Shown in pieces: positions 42,531 through 52,504 of a stretch of DNA of 64,000 bases (position 1 is its first letter; each line of letters begins with the position of its first letter). This DNA comes from Methanocella_A sp963792125 (GTDB lineage: Archaea; Halobacteriota; Methanocellia; Methanocellales; Methanocellaceae): assembly GCA_963792125.1 (NCBI GenBank), contig CAWBVA010000005.1, positions 62,001-126,000 on the forward strand, written 5' to 3'. The notes beneath the pieces were generated by a model. The model was not told the DNA's origin. It saw nothing but the letters and a program-made list of their open reading frames with translations, and did not search any database. Made by a program: the position numbers and the translations under genes.

Positions 42531-44696
42531 ATGGCCCGGGTCGAAACGGATGTACGCAGCCATATCCACAGGTCGCACACCCAGGCGAAGGACATCTCGG
42601 ACGCGCTGGTCATCCGGGAGAGGAATATCACGCTGGTGACACTGCGCAACGGGGACATCCCTGTCGAGGAAAACTACGGGTACGGCCTCTACTATCACGA
42701 TACGCGGTTCCTGAGCGGCTACATCCTCAAGATCAACGGCAAAATGCCCACGAACATCCTGTCCAGCGACGAGAAGGGCTACGCTTCGGTGACCGTTCTC
42801 ACCAACCCGGAGCTCCGCGACATGAACGACCGGCCCGTAGACAAGACCACTATCGGCATACGCCGGGACAGGTATGTCGCCGGCCTGCTGAGCGAGGTCG
42901 TCTCTGTAGAGAACTTCAACAACTTTCCTGTGGCCGTCGAGATATCCATAAGGTTCGACTCGGACTTCGACGACATCTTTACCATCCGGGGCATCACCGG
43001 CAGCACAGACGGGACAGTAGAGGCGCCGACTTACAACGATGGCACGCTTGTGCTGCCCTATAAAGGCAAGGACGGCCACCAGCGCAACACAGTCATCTCT
43101 TTCAGCCCGGCCCCGTCGGACGTGAGCGAGGGCATCTGCCGGTTTTACATGCACGTCGAGTCGAAGGCGGTTGAAAAAATCGCGATTGAGGTCCGGGTCG
43201 AGGACATCCCGCCCGGGGTAAAGTACCAGCCTGAGCAGCTCACCCTCGCCCGGCGGCTGAAGATGGTCAAAGCGTCATACGTGGAGACCATGGAATGCTG
43301 CAGCAACGTGCAGACCAACAACCACATTTTCAACAAGGTTTTCCTGCGGAGCCTGTCGGACCTCCGCATGCTCTACATGCTGGACGCCGGAGACGTCTTC
43401 TACTCGGCGGGAGTGCCCTGGTACGACGCGCTCTTCGGTCGCGACTCGATCATCGCCTCCATGCAGGTGATCCCGTATAACCCGGCCATATCGAAGAGCA
43501 CGCTACAGCTCCTGGCGCGGCACCAGGGCAAGACGAGCAACGCCTGGCGGGACGAGGAGCCTGGCAAAATCCTCCATGAGATGCGGGTCGGCGAAAAGGC
43601 CAACCTGAACGAGATACCGCAGAACCCGTACTACGGCAGCGTGGACTCGACGCCGTTGTTCCTGATCGGGCTGGCGGAACACATCGACTGGACCGGCGAC
43701 ATGGGCCTGTTCCACGACCTGGAAAGCAACGTCGAGGCGGGGCTCGCCTGGATCGACGCCTTCACCGATAAGGACGGGTTCCTCAGGTACAGCGAACAGT
43801 CGTCGTTCGGGCTTTACAACCAGGGCTGGAAGGACTCTTTCGACTCCATCTCGCATGCGGACGGAACGCTGGCAAAATCGCCGGTGGCGCTGGCCGAAGT
43901 GCAGGGGTACGTCTACATGGCGAAACGCCGGATGGCCGTGCTGTATGACCGTCTGGGCAAAAATGACCTGGCGAAGAAGCTCCGGAAGGATGCGGCGAAC
44001 CTGTTCTGGCAGTTCAACGAAAAATTCTGGATGGAGGACAAGAAGTTCTATGCCCAGGCGCTGGACGCTTCAGGCCATTGCGACGTGATCTCGTCCAATC
44101 CGGCCCAGGCGCTCTGGAGCGAGATCGTCGACTGGAAGAAGGCCGAACCCATGATCGGCCGGTTGTTCGAGGACGACATGTACACCGGATGGGGCATCCG
44201 CACGCTGTCCTCGAAGGAGGTACGGTACAACCCGCTTGGCTATCATAACGGCTCCGTCTGGCCGCACGACAACTCGCTGATCGCCATGGGCCTCGGCAAG
44301 TACGGGTACAAGGACGAGCTGACGCGGCTGTTCTCGAGCATGTACGAAGCGGCTGGCTTCTACCCGATCTACCGTCTGCCGGAGCTGTTCGGCGGCTTCC
44401 ACCGGGAGGAGTACGACATACCTATCAAGTACCCTGTCGCCAACAGCCCCCAGGCCTGGGCATCCGGGTCGATACCATACATGCTGACCGCGTCGCTGGG
44501 CTTTCTGCCAGACGCCCTCGGGCAAAAACTGACCCTGGTGAAGCCCATGCTTCCCGACTGGCTCCAGAGGGTAACGATCAACAGCGTACATGTAGGCAAC
44601 GCCGCGGCAAAGCTCGAGTTCCAGCGGATGGGCGAGAGCACGCTGGTCAACGTGATGGAGAAGCGCGGCAACCTCGAGGTCGACGTTGTATATTAG
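42531..44696 (+). CDS. amylo-alpha-1,6-glucosidase (glycogen debranching-type)
   Basis: This 721-residue enzyme has two parts. An N-terminal beta-rich GDE domain (about 1-290, with YGLYYHDTRFLSGY) is followed by a C-terminal alpha/alpha barrel with GVPWYDALFGRDSIIAS, NQGWKDSFDSISHADG and GYHNGSVWPHDNSLIAMG, which hold the acid and base residues of such glucosidases. It probably removes branches from glycogen-like storage polymers or hydrolyses related glucosides. ATG 42531 follows AGGTGA, eight bases after the molybdoenzyme stop. It is unexpected behind a molybdoenzyme gene, so the operon may be only positional. Confidence 0.88.
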   Translation: MARVETDVRSHIHRSHTQAKDISDALVIRERNITLVTLRNGDIPVEENYGYGLYYHDTRFLSGYILKINGKMPTNILSSDEKGYASVTVLTNPELRDMNDRPVDKTTIGIRRDRYVAGLLSEVVSVENFNNFPVAVEISIRFDSDFDDIFTIRGITGSTDGTVEAPTYNDGTLVLPYKGKDGHQRNTVISFSPAPSDVSEGICRFYMHVESKAVEKIAIEVRVEDIPPGVKYQPEQLTLARRLKMVKASYVETMECCSNVQTNNHIFNKVFLRSLSDLRMLYMLDAGDVFYSAGVPWYDALFGRDSIIASMQVIPYNPAISKSTLQLLARHQGKTSNAWRDEEPGKILHEMRVGEKANLNEIPQNPYYGSVDSTPLFLIGLAEHIDWTGDMGLFHDLESNVEAGLAWIDAFTDKDGFLRYSEQSSFGLYNQGWKDSFDSISHADGTLAKSPVALAEVQGYVYMAKRRMAVLYDRLGKNDLAKKLRKDAANLFWQFNEKFWMEDKKFYAQALDASGHCDVISSNPAQALWSEIVDWKKAEPMIGRLFEDDMYTGWGIRTLSSKEVRYNPLGYHNGSVWPHDNSLIAMGLGKYGYKDELTRLFSSMYEAAGFYPIYRLPELFGGFHREEYDIPIKYPVANSPQAWASGSIPYMLTASLGFLPDALGQKLTLVKPMLPDWLQRVTINSVHVGNAAAKLEFQRMGESTLVNVMEKRGNLEVDVVY

Positions 44697-44771
44697 CATC
44701 GTAGCCAGGTCGGTCTAATCGTTACAGTCCGGGCTGACAGGCGCTCGCGCGCGCCCGTCCGATATAAAATA

Positions 44772-46109
44772 CTAAATCATTAGCACGGCGATGGCCAGTC
44801 CGGAGACGACCATGACGACCGCCATCCCTATCGTATATTTTCCGAACTTCTGTGTGCCGAAATAGTAAGCGTAGACCACGCGGATGCCCAGGTTCACGAA
44901 GACGGCGATCAGGATAGCGAAGACGGCGACACGGGGTTCGATGGACGCGCCTCTTGCGAGCTGGGATGCCGAGAGGGTGATCGCGTCCACGTCGGCCAGC
45001 CCGGCAAACAGCGAGGTGACGTACAGGCCTGCGCTGGATGCGTAATAGTTCGCTATCTTGGAAACGGCGAGGATGATCGTGATAAGCAGGCCGAAGGTCA
45101 GCGCAGGCTTGATGCTGAACGGGCTCCCCAGACGTATCTCCTGGCCTGTGTGAATAATGTGCTTGCTGCGGACGTAAAAGTATGAAGCCACGAACAGGCC
45201 CGCGACGAGCATGACGCCCAGCGGGAGGTAGATATAATACAGTAGCCCGGGATTGATCACCAGTACAATCAACGCAACCCGCAACAGCATGACGACGTTG
45301 GCCAGCGTGGCCGCGGTCATCGCCTCCATTTCCAGGTTGGGGGTGTTGCGAGTGTTCGCGCCCATGGTGGTGGTCACGGCTGTGCTGGACGCCATCCCGC
45401 CGACGATGCCGGTCAGCGCCAGGCCGGCCGATGGCCCGAGCCACTTGACCAGGAAGTAGCCGACGTAGCTGATGCCCGAGATGAACACTACGAACAGCCA
45501 GATCTGCTGCGGGTTAAAGAGCGACTCCATCCCCGGGTATGGCAGCCCATAGTCGTGATTGGGCAGGATGGGGAGTATGACAGCGGCGATGAGTGCGAAC
45601 AGCAGCGAGTCGTAGAACTCTTCCTTCGGTATCTTATGGGTGAACTCGTGCAGCTGCTGCTTGAACGCAAGGATGATGGTCGTGACTACGGCGAGGATGA
45701 TCGCCACGCCCGGGTCGAAGAAAGCAAGGCCACCCATCAGGAAGGTCAGGATGACGCTGATCTCCGTGGTAAACCCGAGGTGCTGCTGGATGCCGGTCGA
45801 CCGGTAGTAGGCAAGGCCCAGCAGCGCCATGATCGCCAGCAGCGCCACTCCCAGGATGAAGTAGCCGTTGGGATTGAGCGATAGCGCCGTCCCTGCCGGC
45901 GCCCCGATACTGTTGGACGCAAGATAAGCCGCTACGCCGCCGATGAGCCCGGACAGGCCGAAGGTCCGCAGCCCCGCGAACTTGACGTTGGTCATCTTCT
46001 CCTGCGCGATCTCCCGCTCGAAGCCCACCATCAGGCCGATGGCCAGGGCGATGAGCAGCTTCCACAGCGGGTCGAGCGCGGGGGAAAGATATGGTATGAG
46101 GTCGACCAT
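44772..46109 (-). CDS. MgtC/SapB-DUF4010 membrane protein
   Basis: This 445-residue membrane protein has about 12 hydrophobic segments. The N-terminal MgtC-type part has IALAIGLMVGFEREIAQE and KFAGLRTFGLSGLIGG (the conserved Glu-Arg-Glu and Arg-Thr residues). The C-terminal half is DUF4010 (SGISYVGYFLVKWLG, GIVGGMASSTAVTTTM). Such fusions are frequent in archaea and bacteria and are thought to act in ion or envelope homeostasis, without proof. It is convergent with the debranching gene. Confidence 0.85.
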   Translation of the reverse strand: MVDLIPYLSPALDPLWKLLIALAIGLMVGFEREIAQEKMTNVKFAGLRTFGLSGLIGGVAAYLASNSIGAPAGTALSLNPNGYFILGVALLAIMALLGLAYYRSTGIQQHLGFTTEISVILTFLMGGLAFFDPGVAIILAVVTTIILAFKQQLHEFTHKIPKEEFYDSLLFALIAAVILPILPNHDYGLPYPGMESLFNPQQIWLFVVFISGISYVGYFLVKWLGPSAGLALTGIVGGMASSTAVTTTMGANTRNTPNLEMEAMTAATLANVVMLLRVALIVLVINPGLLYYIYLPLGVMLVAGLFVASYFYVRSKHIIHTGQEIRLGSPFSIKPALTFGLLITIILAVSKIANYYASSAGLYVTSLFAGLADVDAITLSASQLARGASIEPRVAVFAILIAVFVNLGIRVVYAYYFGTQKFGKYTIGMAVVMVVSGLAIAVLMI

Positions 46110-46366
46110 CGGTTATTTGTTTGCATGCTATCGAATAAATATGTTGTTATTTTACACGAAGACACGAAGGGAACGAAGACACAAAGAAGGTAAAAAGGGC
46201 ATTTATTTCTTATTGCCTTCAGTGATCCTTAGCGGAACGTCCGGACAGCATCCTGAAACAGAAGAAGTAATATTAGAATAAAATCCTGAGTAAAATATCG
46301 TATACGAAGATGTTACTCTCCGTATTCTGGTTAACTTGATTTCACAAACTGGTTGTGAAAAAGGGT
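46110..46366. repeat. intergenic stretch with ACACGAAG-type repeat
   Basis: Short ACGAAG units (ACACGAAGACACGAAGGGAA and on) repeat at 46154-46190, a third repeat style like those found in many environmental genomes; its inverted half is missing here. The rest is AT-rich and probably holds the 3' end of the zinc-ribbon gene. No gene is seen. Confidence 0.5.
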
Positions 46367-46543
46367 TTAGAACCTGGGCTTCCTGTGCTTGGGAAGGCAA
46401 TCCTGGCAATAGACAGGCCTGCCCTCAGTGGGCTTGAAGGGTACTTCGCATTCTTTACCGCAGTCTGAACAAGTTGTCTTGCTCATTTCTCTCGGGCCGC
46501 CGAAGCTGCGCCTCGGGCCGCCCCTAAATCCGCTGTCTCTCAT
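46367..46543 (-). CDS. small CxxC-CxxC zinc-ribbon protein
   Basis: A 58-residue frame from ATG 46543 to TAA 46367 begins MRDSGFRGGPRRSFGGPREM. It carries CSDCGKECEVPFKPTEGRP then YCQDCLPKHR, a Cys-x2-Cys-x17-Cys-x2-Cys zinc ribbon. Proteins with this exact pattern and Gly/Arg-rich head are common in methanogens and may bind nucleic acid; function unproven. A TATA-like TTTTTATACT lies about 50 bases upstream. It falls below common length cut-offs but has strong pattern support. Confidence 0.75.
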   Translation of the reverse strand: MRDSGFRGGPRRSFGGPREMSKTTCSDCGKECEVPFKPTEGRPVYCQDCLPKHRKPRF

Positions 46544-46645
46544 TGTAATTACTCATGCAGGCTGAACCTGCAATAAAGATAGACACGTGAATAGTATAAA
46601 AATCTATTCCACGACCGGCCCTGCTGCGGTAAAAAGGCCCGGCGC

Positions 46646-46972
46646 CTATATTAAATCGTTACCAGGATTACCGGTGATATCCCGGAACCAGTGGATGTAC
46701 AGCATCCGCTCTGGTTCCCAGCTGCCGGAATGACGGGCTTTCCAGTTGTGGATGAAGTCCTCGGGGGAATTGCAATTTTCAAGCCGGTAGTACATGTGGG
46801 CGATGGTACCCATGGACCGCTCACTGACGTCTATGATCTCGTAACGCCTTCCGTTGACGCGGAATGTGTCCCAGGTCCTGCCCAGCGGGGTGCTCCTGAA
46901 AACGTGGCAAGTCCCTTCGTTGAGAACGTGGTCCAGCTCGTCGCGTGTCAGTTGCAGGTCAACGTCTTTCAT
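46646..46972 (-). CDS. ASCH/PUA-like domain protein
   Basis: This protein of about 108 residues has a pattern resembling ASCH domains (PUA fold, RNA-related). It shows LGRTWDTFRVNGRRYEIIDVSE followed by an aromatic-rich MYYRLENCNSPEDFIHNWK, where the last part fits the usual EGY-x-S-x-x-EFI-x-x-W. ATG 46972 is chosen for its GAGGAGG ribosome site eight bases away; the frame stays open to 47116. It lies downstream of the binding-protein gene on the same strand. The family assignment is moderate and the function unknown. Confidence 0.5.
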   Translation of the reverse strand: MKDVDLQLTRDELDHVLNEGTCHVFRSTPLGRTWDTFRVNGRRYEIIDVSERSMGTIAHMYYRLENCNSPEDFIHNWKARHSGSWEPERMLYIHWFRDITGNPGNDLI

Positions 46973-47108
46973 GTGCATATCCTCCTCGCTCCTGGCTAAA
47001 TGCATGGACGGTCTATCGAAGCCGGGTACTTGATGCTGTTCCGTTGATTTGTCAGCCATCTCCGGAACGGCATCATGTAACGCCGGATTGAGAGCCATTA
47101 TCCACTTT

Positions 47109-48053
47109 TTATGCATACATTTCCGGGTGCATGGTCTCTGCCATTGTCATAGCCGCATATCCAATTCTTGGCCCGGGCCGGCCGACCAGGTCGTAGTCGA
47201 CGGAATAGACTTTGCCACTCTTAACAGCCGTAAGATTTTGCATCCACGGCTCTTTGCCGTTCCGCAGACTGTCGAAGGTCACCATAGTCCAGTCTGTCAG
47301 CGGGACGATGATCATGTCAGGGTTGGCCATGACGATCTCGGATGGCGTCATTACAGGACCCGTAGCCACATTACGGCCGCCTGCCATCGTGATCAGGTCG
47401 CCCATGTACCCGCCCTTATCGGCTACATAGCTCGTGTTGCCCGGGGTGATGATCATCAGGACCGTTGGCATGCTGCTGTTGTTGAGCCTCGAGGTCCGGT
47501 TGGTCACGTTCATGATGTCGGCCCTCATTGTGTCCAGTAGCTGCTGTGCCCGGTCAGGCACACCAAACAGATCTCCGAACATTTTAACTGTGCGGAACGT
47601 ATCGGTGGCGTTGTCTGGATGGGTGCTGAAAGTCTTGACACCGGCCGCGCTCAGGTTCTCAACGGTACTGGAAGGAGTGAACTGTCCGACCAGCACGAGA
47701 TCAGGCCTGGAAGCGATGACCTTTTCCTCGGTGACGTTCATCATGCCACCCATCTTCGACTTCGACTTCGCCGCTTCAGGGTAGTTGCTGTAGACGTCCA
47801 CGCCGACCACCCGGTCACCCAGGCCCAGCCCGAACAGTATTTCAGTATTGGACGGCGCCAGCGACACGATGCGCTGCGGCGAACTGTTGAATGTCACTGT
47901 CTGACCAAGATCGTCTGTCAGTGTCATAGGAAACATTGTACCTGCAGTCTGCGTCGAGGCATTTCCCTGCGGGGCGGAACTCGTGCAGCCGCTGAGAATG
48001 ACGGCACAAAGCAGTACGGGTATGAGTATTAACAGCGATTTTCTCGGGGTCAT
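47109..48053 (-). CDS. BtuF/FecB-like metal-chelate binding lipoprotein
   Basis: This 314-residue extracellular binding protein has lipobox LSGC after a signal segment, then PQRIVSLAPSNTEILFGLGL, VGVDVYSNYPEAA and SRPDLVLVGQF, which mark the helical-backbone receptor fold for cobalamin or iron chelates. No permease or ATPase of this class is adjacent, so it is an orphan in the window. ATG 48053 starts the signal segment MTPRKSLLILIPVLL. Methanogens need cobalamin-type cofactors, but the ligand is not readable. Confidence 0.85.
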   Translation of the reverse strand: MTPRKSLLILIPVLLCAVILSGCTSSAPQGNASTQTAGTMFPMTLTDDLGQTVTFNSSPQRIVSLAPSNTEILFGLGLGDRVVGVDVYSNYPEAAKSKSKMGGMMNVTEEKVIASRPDLVLVGQFTPSSTVENLSAAGVKTFSTHPDNATDTFRTVKMFGDLFGVPDRAQQLLDTMRADIMNVTNRTSRLNNSSMPTVLMIITPGNTSYVADKGGYMGDLITMAGGRNVATGPVMTPSEIVMANPDMIIVPLTDWTMVTFDSLRNGKEPWMQNLTAVKSGKVYSVDYDLVGRPGPRIGYAAMTMAETMHPEMYA

Positions 48054-48132
48054 CGTGGATGCTCCATGGCTATTTGCCTTAACCAGTTCGACGCTCGGGG
48101 TATTATCGGTAATCGACAGAAAAAACGGAAAA

Positions 48133-48209
48133 GACGCCAAGGGGCCAGGAGAAGATGCCAGGTTCTAAGAGAAGGCGCCAAGGCGCCACTTAGCACCTTG
48201 GCGCCTTAG
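48133..48209 (-). repeat. CGCCAAGG hairpin after ABC exporter gene
   Basis: AAGGCGCCAAGG (48172-48183) and CCTTGGCGCCTT (48196-48207) form a perfect 12-base stem with a 12-base loop, ten bases past the exporter stop. Degenerate GACGCCAAGGGGCCAGG lies beside it. It is the shortest member of the CGCCAAGG family here and is probably used as a terminator or mRNA 3' structure. Confidence 0.65.
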
Positions 48210-48217
48210 TACGTATA

Positions 48218-50175
48218 TTAGCTGGCGTTGCCGGATGCCCGTCCGTTGCCGTTGTCGCCGCGGCCCTGCTCGAAGGCCAGCAGCGTGCCGAAGACGCCCT
48301 TCTTCGCGACCAGCTCCGCGTGGGTGCCGATCTGGGCAATGCGGCCGTCCTCGATGGCCACGATCTTGTCGGCGATGTCCGTCAGGGACATGCGATGGGA
48401 GATGATGAAGGTCGTCTTGCCTTTCATGAGCTCGTCCAGCGAGTCCTTCAGGTACATCTCGGTCTCAGGGTCGATGGCCGAGGTCGGCTCGTCGAGGATC
48501 AGTATGGGCGTGTCCTTGAGGAACGCGCGGGCGATAGAGATGCGCTGCCGCTGGCCCACGGAAAGTTTCGTTCCCCGCTCGCCGATCAACGTCTCGTAGT
48601 CCTGGGGCAGTTTCGTTACGAATTCGTGTATGTGTGCCTTCTGTGCGGCGCGGATGACGTCTTCCTTCGAGGCGTCGGGCCTGCCGTACTTGATGTTGTT
48701 CTCCACGGTATCGTTGAACAGGAAGATGTCCTGCGAGACGATGCTGACCTGCTGCCGCAGCCAGGCGTGGTTCAGGTCATTCAGGTCGTTGCCGTCCAGC
48801 GTAATTCGGCCGGACCCGGGCACGTACAGTTTCAACAGCAGGCTGACCAGCGTCGATTTGCCGGCACCGCTGTGGCCGACCAGAGCCACAGTCTCGCCGG
48901 GCTTCACGTCGAAGCTCACATTTTGCAGCACTGGCGACTTGCCTGCCTCATAGGCGAAGGACACGTCCTCGAACCGGATGGCGCCGTTGACGTGTGCCGG
49001 CTTCTTCAACGGCCGGGTCCGGCGACAGACGCTGCCTCGTCCCACTCGAACTCGGGCGTGACGCTGAACATTTCTTTCAGCCGGTCCATGGACGCGAACA
49101 CAGGCTGGAAGGTGAGGTACGTATAGAACAGCGTGTTCACCGCGCCGGACAGGAATACGATGTACGACAGGAAGGTGACGTAGTCGCCGAGAGTCATGTT
49201 GCCTGCCTGGATGTCCTGAGCGCCGACGATCATGATGACCAGCAGCAGCCCGAACATGGTGCCCCTCATGAACGTCGCTGCCATAGTCATCAGCACGTAT
49301 TTGCTGATGCGGGCGTTGACAACTTCGCGCAGCCTCTCGGAGACCTTACCGACTTCTTTCTTTTCGGTGGCATACGACTTGACCACTTCCGCGCCCGAAA
49401 TGGCCTCCTGCATGCTTTGGGAGACAGCCGCGCTCGACTCGCGCTCCCGGTAGCTGAGTGCCCGGATACGGGTTGAGAACAGGAACCTGATGAGTATATA
49501 GGCCGGGATGACGACCGCTATGACGAGGGCCAGCTTCGCGTTCATCGAAAGCAGGATTGCGATTCCGAAGAGGATGAAAAACGCACTGGAGATAATCTGG
49601 GTCAGCGCGTCCGAGAACATGTACTGGAGCATGCCCACGTCGTCAGATACCCGGGACATGAGGTAGCCGGTCTGCTTGTTCTTGATGAACGACAGGGGAA
49701 ACCGGAGCACGTGGTCGAACAGGCTGGTCTGCAGGTTGAAGGTCAGCTCCTGCTGGTAAACAGCCGTAAGATAGCCCTGTATGCCATAGAGGATACCGTA
49801 GGCTATACCCGCGACGATCAACCCGAAGATGATGAATTTGATTGAGCCAAGCATTTCGATTGCCGTGGGCTCAAGCCAGGCAAAGCCGGTCAGAGAAAGC
49901 AGGCCGGACAGCCCACCGTAGCCGGTCTTCAGGATGACGAAGTCTATGAATATCTTGCTGGTCAGCGGTACCACCGCCCGCATGGCCGTGGTGATCATAA
50001 CCAGAAGCAGGCTGAAAGCGCCGATCTTCCAGATCGGGCGCACGAACCGGAAAAAGTAGCCCAGGTCGCGGAGCTTGAACATTACCTTCGGGGGCGCCGG
50101 GGCCTGCAACACGGATTTTGTACGGGCTATTGTCTTATTGATCTTGTCTATGAAAGAATGGATATTGATGAACAT
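48218..50175 (-). CDS. ABC exporter (fused membrane-ATPase), frame interrupted
   Basis: This half-size exporter of the MsbA/LmrA type has an N-terminal six-helix domain (FPLSFIKNKQTGYLMSRVSDD) and a C-terminal ATPase with Walker A GHSGAGKSTL, Q-loop VSQDIFLF, signature KLSVGQRQRISIARAF, Walker B PILILDEPTSAID and ISHRMS. One base break near 49010-49030 separates the domains; the repaired protein has about 652 residues. It would act as a homodimer exporting lipids, peptides or drugs; substrate unknown. Start ATG 50175. Confidence 0.9.
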
Positions 50176-50356
50176 GCGATTAATTCTTTCCCCTGTGAAT
50201 TTTTCCTGAATCTTGCAAGCAGGACAAGGTTGCCCGAAGTTAATTAGTTTCTGTCAGTTTTAAGCGAAAGGGCAGATAGCCAACGGCGTCTCTGCCTGAA
50301 GCCGGAAGAAAGTGTTAAGCCGATGATGATGCATTCACTATTACTGGTAGAGACTG

Positions 50357-50797
50357 ATGAGCGGGAATGACGAGAGCATGATTGCTTATTGCGGGCTGTA
50401 CTGCGGCGACTGCACGAACTACAAGGGCGAGGTGGCCGACCTGGCCCGGGACCTGCGGAAGAAGCTGCGGGAAGCAAAGTTCGATCGCACGGCAAATGCG
50501 CTGGCGCCGGTATTCAAGGAGTATGCCGACTACGACAAATGCTATGCGACGCTCGGCGCCATGGTACGCATGCGCTGCGGCAAGGGATGCCGCAACGGCG
50601 GGGGCAACCCGGGCTGCAAGATCAGGAACTGCGCCGTGAAGAAAGGCCTGGACGGGTGCTGGGAGTGCGAGGACTTCGAGTCCTGCGTGAAGTTCACTTT
50701 CCTCAAGACGGTCCACGGCGACGCGTGCCTGAAGAACCTGCGCCGGCTGGCGAAGAACGGCAAGGCTGCCTTCGTCAAAGGGAAAAGAGACTGGTAG
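50357..50797 (+). CDS. DUF3795 Cys-rich protein
   Basis: This 146-residue protein has the DUF3795 start MIAYCGLYCGDCTNYKG and a dense Cys set (RMRCGKGCRNGGGNPGCK, CAVKKGLDGCWECEDFESC), probably binding zinc. The family is common in anaerobes and archaea with unknown role. ATG 50357 has GAGACTGATGAG ahead of it; a second in-frame Met lies at residue 8 just before the conserved core. It stands alone. Confidence 0.85.
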   Translation: MSGNDESMIAYCGLYCGDCTNYKGEVADLARDLRKKLREAKFDRTANALAPVFKEYADYDKCYATLGAMVRMRCGKGCRNGGGNPGCKIRNCAVKKGLDGCWECEDFESCVKFTFLKTVHGDACLKNLRRLAKNGKAAFVKGKRDW

Positions 50798-50853
50798 CGG
50801 ATACCGGAGAAAAATAACCGGATATGCTTTTTCCGGTAACAGCTGTCAGGTCA

Positions 50854-51093
50854 CTATTTCTTCTTTATAAATTTCATCACGTCTTCCCGGGACAGATCCT
50901 CGTTATGGGAGTTCCGGCCATGCTGCTGTACCATCGATATGAGCTCATCCTCGTTCTCGTCGCGTATAGTGAACGGGCATGCGGGTGCGCCTGCGTCTGC
51001 GCAGCTGAATTCTTCGGTCAAGGTTCTCAACTCAGAATACACTCCCGGCGAGGCATAATAACATTTTTTAACCTTTGTGGCGGCGACACGCAT
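50854..51093 (-). CDS. DUF1059-like small protein
   Basis: The C-terminal 45 residues (ACPFTIRDENEDELISMVQQ, then HGRNSHNE) match the DUF1059 pattern of acidic helix plus His-x-x-x-x-His. The N-terminal part of the 79-residue frame is weakly supported and has no ribosome site. A GTG (about codon 18) or TTG nearer the core is a likely start, and a TATA-like AAAAAATGTTATTA lies inside the first part of the frame. Function unknown. Confidence 0.55.
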   Translation of the reverse strand: MRVAATKVKKCYYASPGVYSELRTLTEEFSCADAGAPACPFTIRDENEDELISMVQQHGRNSHNEDLSREDVMKFIKKK

Positions 51094-51148
51094 GCGTCGG
51101 AGAGCCTGCCATTCAGCGATATGACCCGCGCACGGGCAGGAAGAAGAA

Positions 51149-51375
51149 ATGCCGGCTTACCAGGAAGGACTATGCACGCATGCGGCGAATATCATGGACC
51201 TCGGCACCATCAGGAAATTTGCGTCCTCGTACGTGAAGATTCATGACCTGATCGTCGAAGAGAGGCAACCAGATCTTCGAGAAATGCGTGCGGTAAACCG
51301 AGGGCTGGGACCACCTGATCGTGGTGCTGTTCACGGTCGAGGTCAGCAGGGTCCGGTCACGCGCATCGTTTAACG
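51149..51375 (+). pseudogene. possible broken small gene
   Basis: ATG 51149 (AGGAAG upstream) opens MPAYQEGLCTHAANIMDLGT and continues to IHDLIVEE. Frame changes near 51263 and 51296 would give GNQIFEKCVR then TEGWDHLIVVLFTVEVSR. The segments have coding-like third positions, but no family is recognised. It could be a decayed gene or a chance run. Confidence 0.25.
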
Positions 51376-51430
51376 GGGGCGGGCAAATAGATGCCGCCCG
51401 GTTTGCGCCCGCACGCGCGCAAAGGCGCAA

Positions 51431-52081
51431 TCATTTTACCAGATCGCTCTCGTTGGCCAGCAGTAAATATTCTTTAGCCCGCTGTTCGTCCATGGTCTCG
51501 AACTCTTCGTAGTACTCGCCCACTGCTTCGAAGTCCTCCGGAGCCTGCAGGTACACCACCGGGGCAACCAGCTTCAGCTCGTCCACAATCTCCGCCGGCA
51601 ATACTGGCGTGACGATCACGACCTCTGCGGGGCCCTGGTCGCGGATGGCCTCTACGGCAGCGATCATGGTGGCACCGGTGGCAATTCCGTCGTCGACTAC
51701 GAACACAGTCCGGCCGAACAGCTTCGGGAAACTGCCAAGGCCGACACGTAATTCGTCCAGCATCCGGTTCATCTCTCCCATGATGTGTCCTGCCTCGCCG
51801 CCGATATACTCCCGGGAGATCTGGAGGCGATCGATCAGCTCCTGGTCGATCATCACGGCGCCGTTCCACGTGACCGCGCCGACGGCCAGCTCAGGGTTGA
51901 AGGGTGCTCCGATTTTCTTGGCCATGATCAGGTCCAGCGGCGCCTTGAACGCCCGGGCGATCTCGTAGCCGACCGGTATCCCGCCCCGGGGAATGGCCAG
52001 CACGATGACGTCCCGTCCCCTGTATGCCTGCAGCTCCTTTACCAGCCGTTTTCCCGCGTCGGATCGGTTTATGAACTTCAT
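51431..52081 (-). CDS. phosphoribosyltransferase domain protein
   Basis: This 216-residue protein shows the PRPP-binding motif VFVVDDGIATGATM near residue 125 and the family start RGRDVIVLAIPRGGIPVGYE. It belongs to the group often annotated as predicted phosphoribosyltransferase, found with stress or erythromycin-esterase-like domains in other species; the base it uses is unknown. It is probably co-transcribed with the upstream hypothetical gene, whose stop is 12 bases away. Confidence 0.87.
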   Translation of the reverse strand: MKFINRSDAGKRLVKELQAYRGRDVIVLAIPRGGIPVGYEIARAFKAPLDLIMAKKIGAPFNPELAVGAVTWNGAVMIDQELIDRLQISREYIGGEAGHIMGEMNRMLDELRVGLGSFPKLFGRTVFVVDDGIATGATMIAAVEAIRDQGPAEVVIVTPVLPAEIVDELKLVAPVVYLQAPEDFEAVGEYYEEFETMDEQRAKEYLLLANESDLVK

Positions 52082-52093
52082 ACTATCGCGCCT

Positions 52094-52504
52094 TCAGGCG
52101 GTGGCCTCACTGGTCTTCGTCGACTGCTTCAGCCCCTTGATCATCTCTGAAAGCGTCACCGTCGTAATGTACTTGTGAAGCTGGAGGAATCCGCCTATAC
52201 GGTCGAACGACTTCACTTTGCCCTGGATGGACTTCTGGGTCCCGTCATCGGGCACCACGAAGATCAGGTGATCGCAGTCCGTCCAGAGCGAGCACATTGC
52301 GTTTTCGGTGATAATATCCGGCGCCACGTCGCCGCTAAATGGCAGTATCTGCACGGCGAACTTCATCTCCGGCAGGTTCGGGTGTTCCTGCCGTGACCAT
52401 ACCTGGGCTATGTTGCCTACCCCGAGATTCACGTTGTGCTCGATCTTGTAGCCCAGTGCGTTGCCCACGTCCTCACAGGCCGCGTCCATGCTTTGAAAGT
52501 CCAT
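52094..52504 (-). CDS. hypothetical protein
   Basis: This 136-residue soluble protein (MDFQSMDAACEDVGNALGYK) has alternating strands and helices, including HLIFVVPDDGTQKSIQGKV, which loosely suggests a nuclease-like alpha/beta core, but no motif is decisive. The intact frame, GC-rich third positions and its position 12 bases upstream of the phosphoribosyltransferase gene support it as real. Function unknown. Confidence 0.6.
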   Translation of the reverse strand: MDFQSMDAACEDVGNALGYKIEHNVNLGVGNIAQVWSRQEHPNLPEMKFAVQILPFSGDVAPDIITENAMCSLWTDCDHLIFVVPDDGTQKSIQGKVKSFDRIGGFLQLHKYITTVTLSEMIKGLKQSTKTSEATA

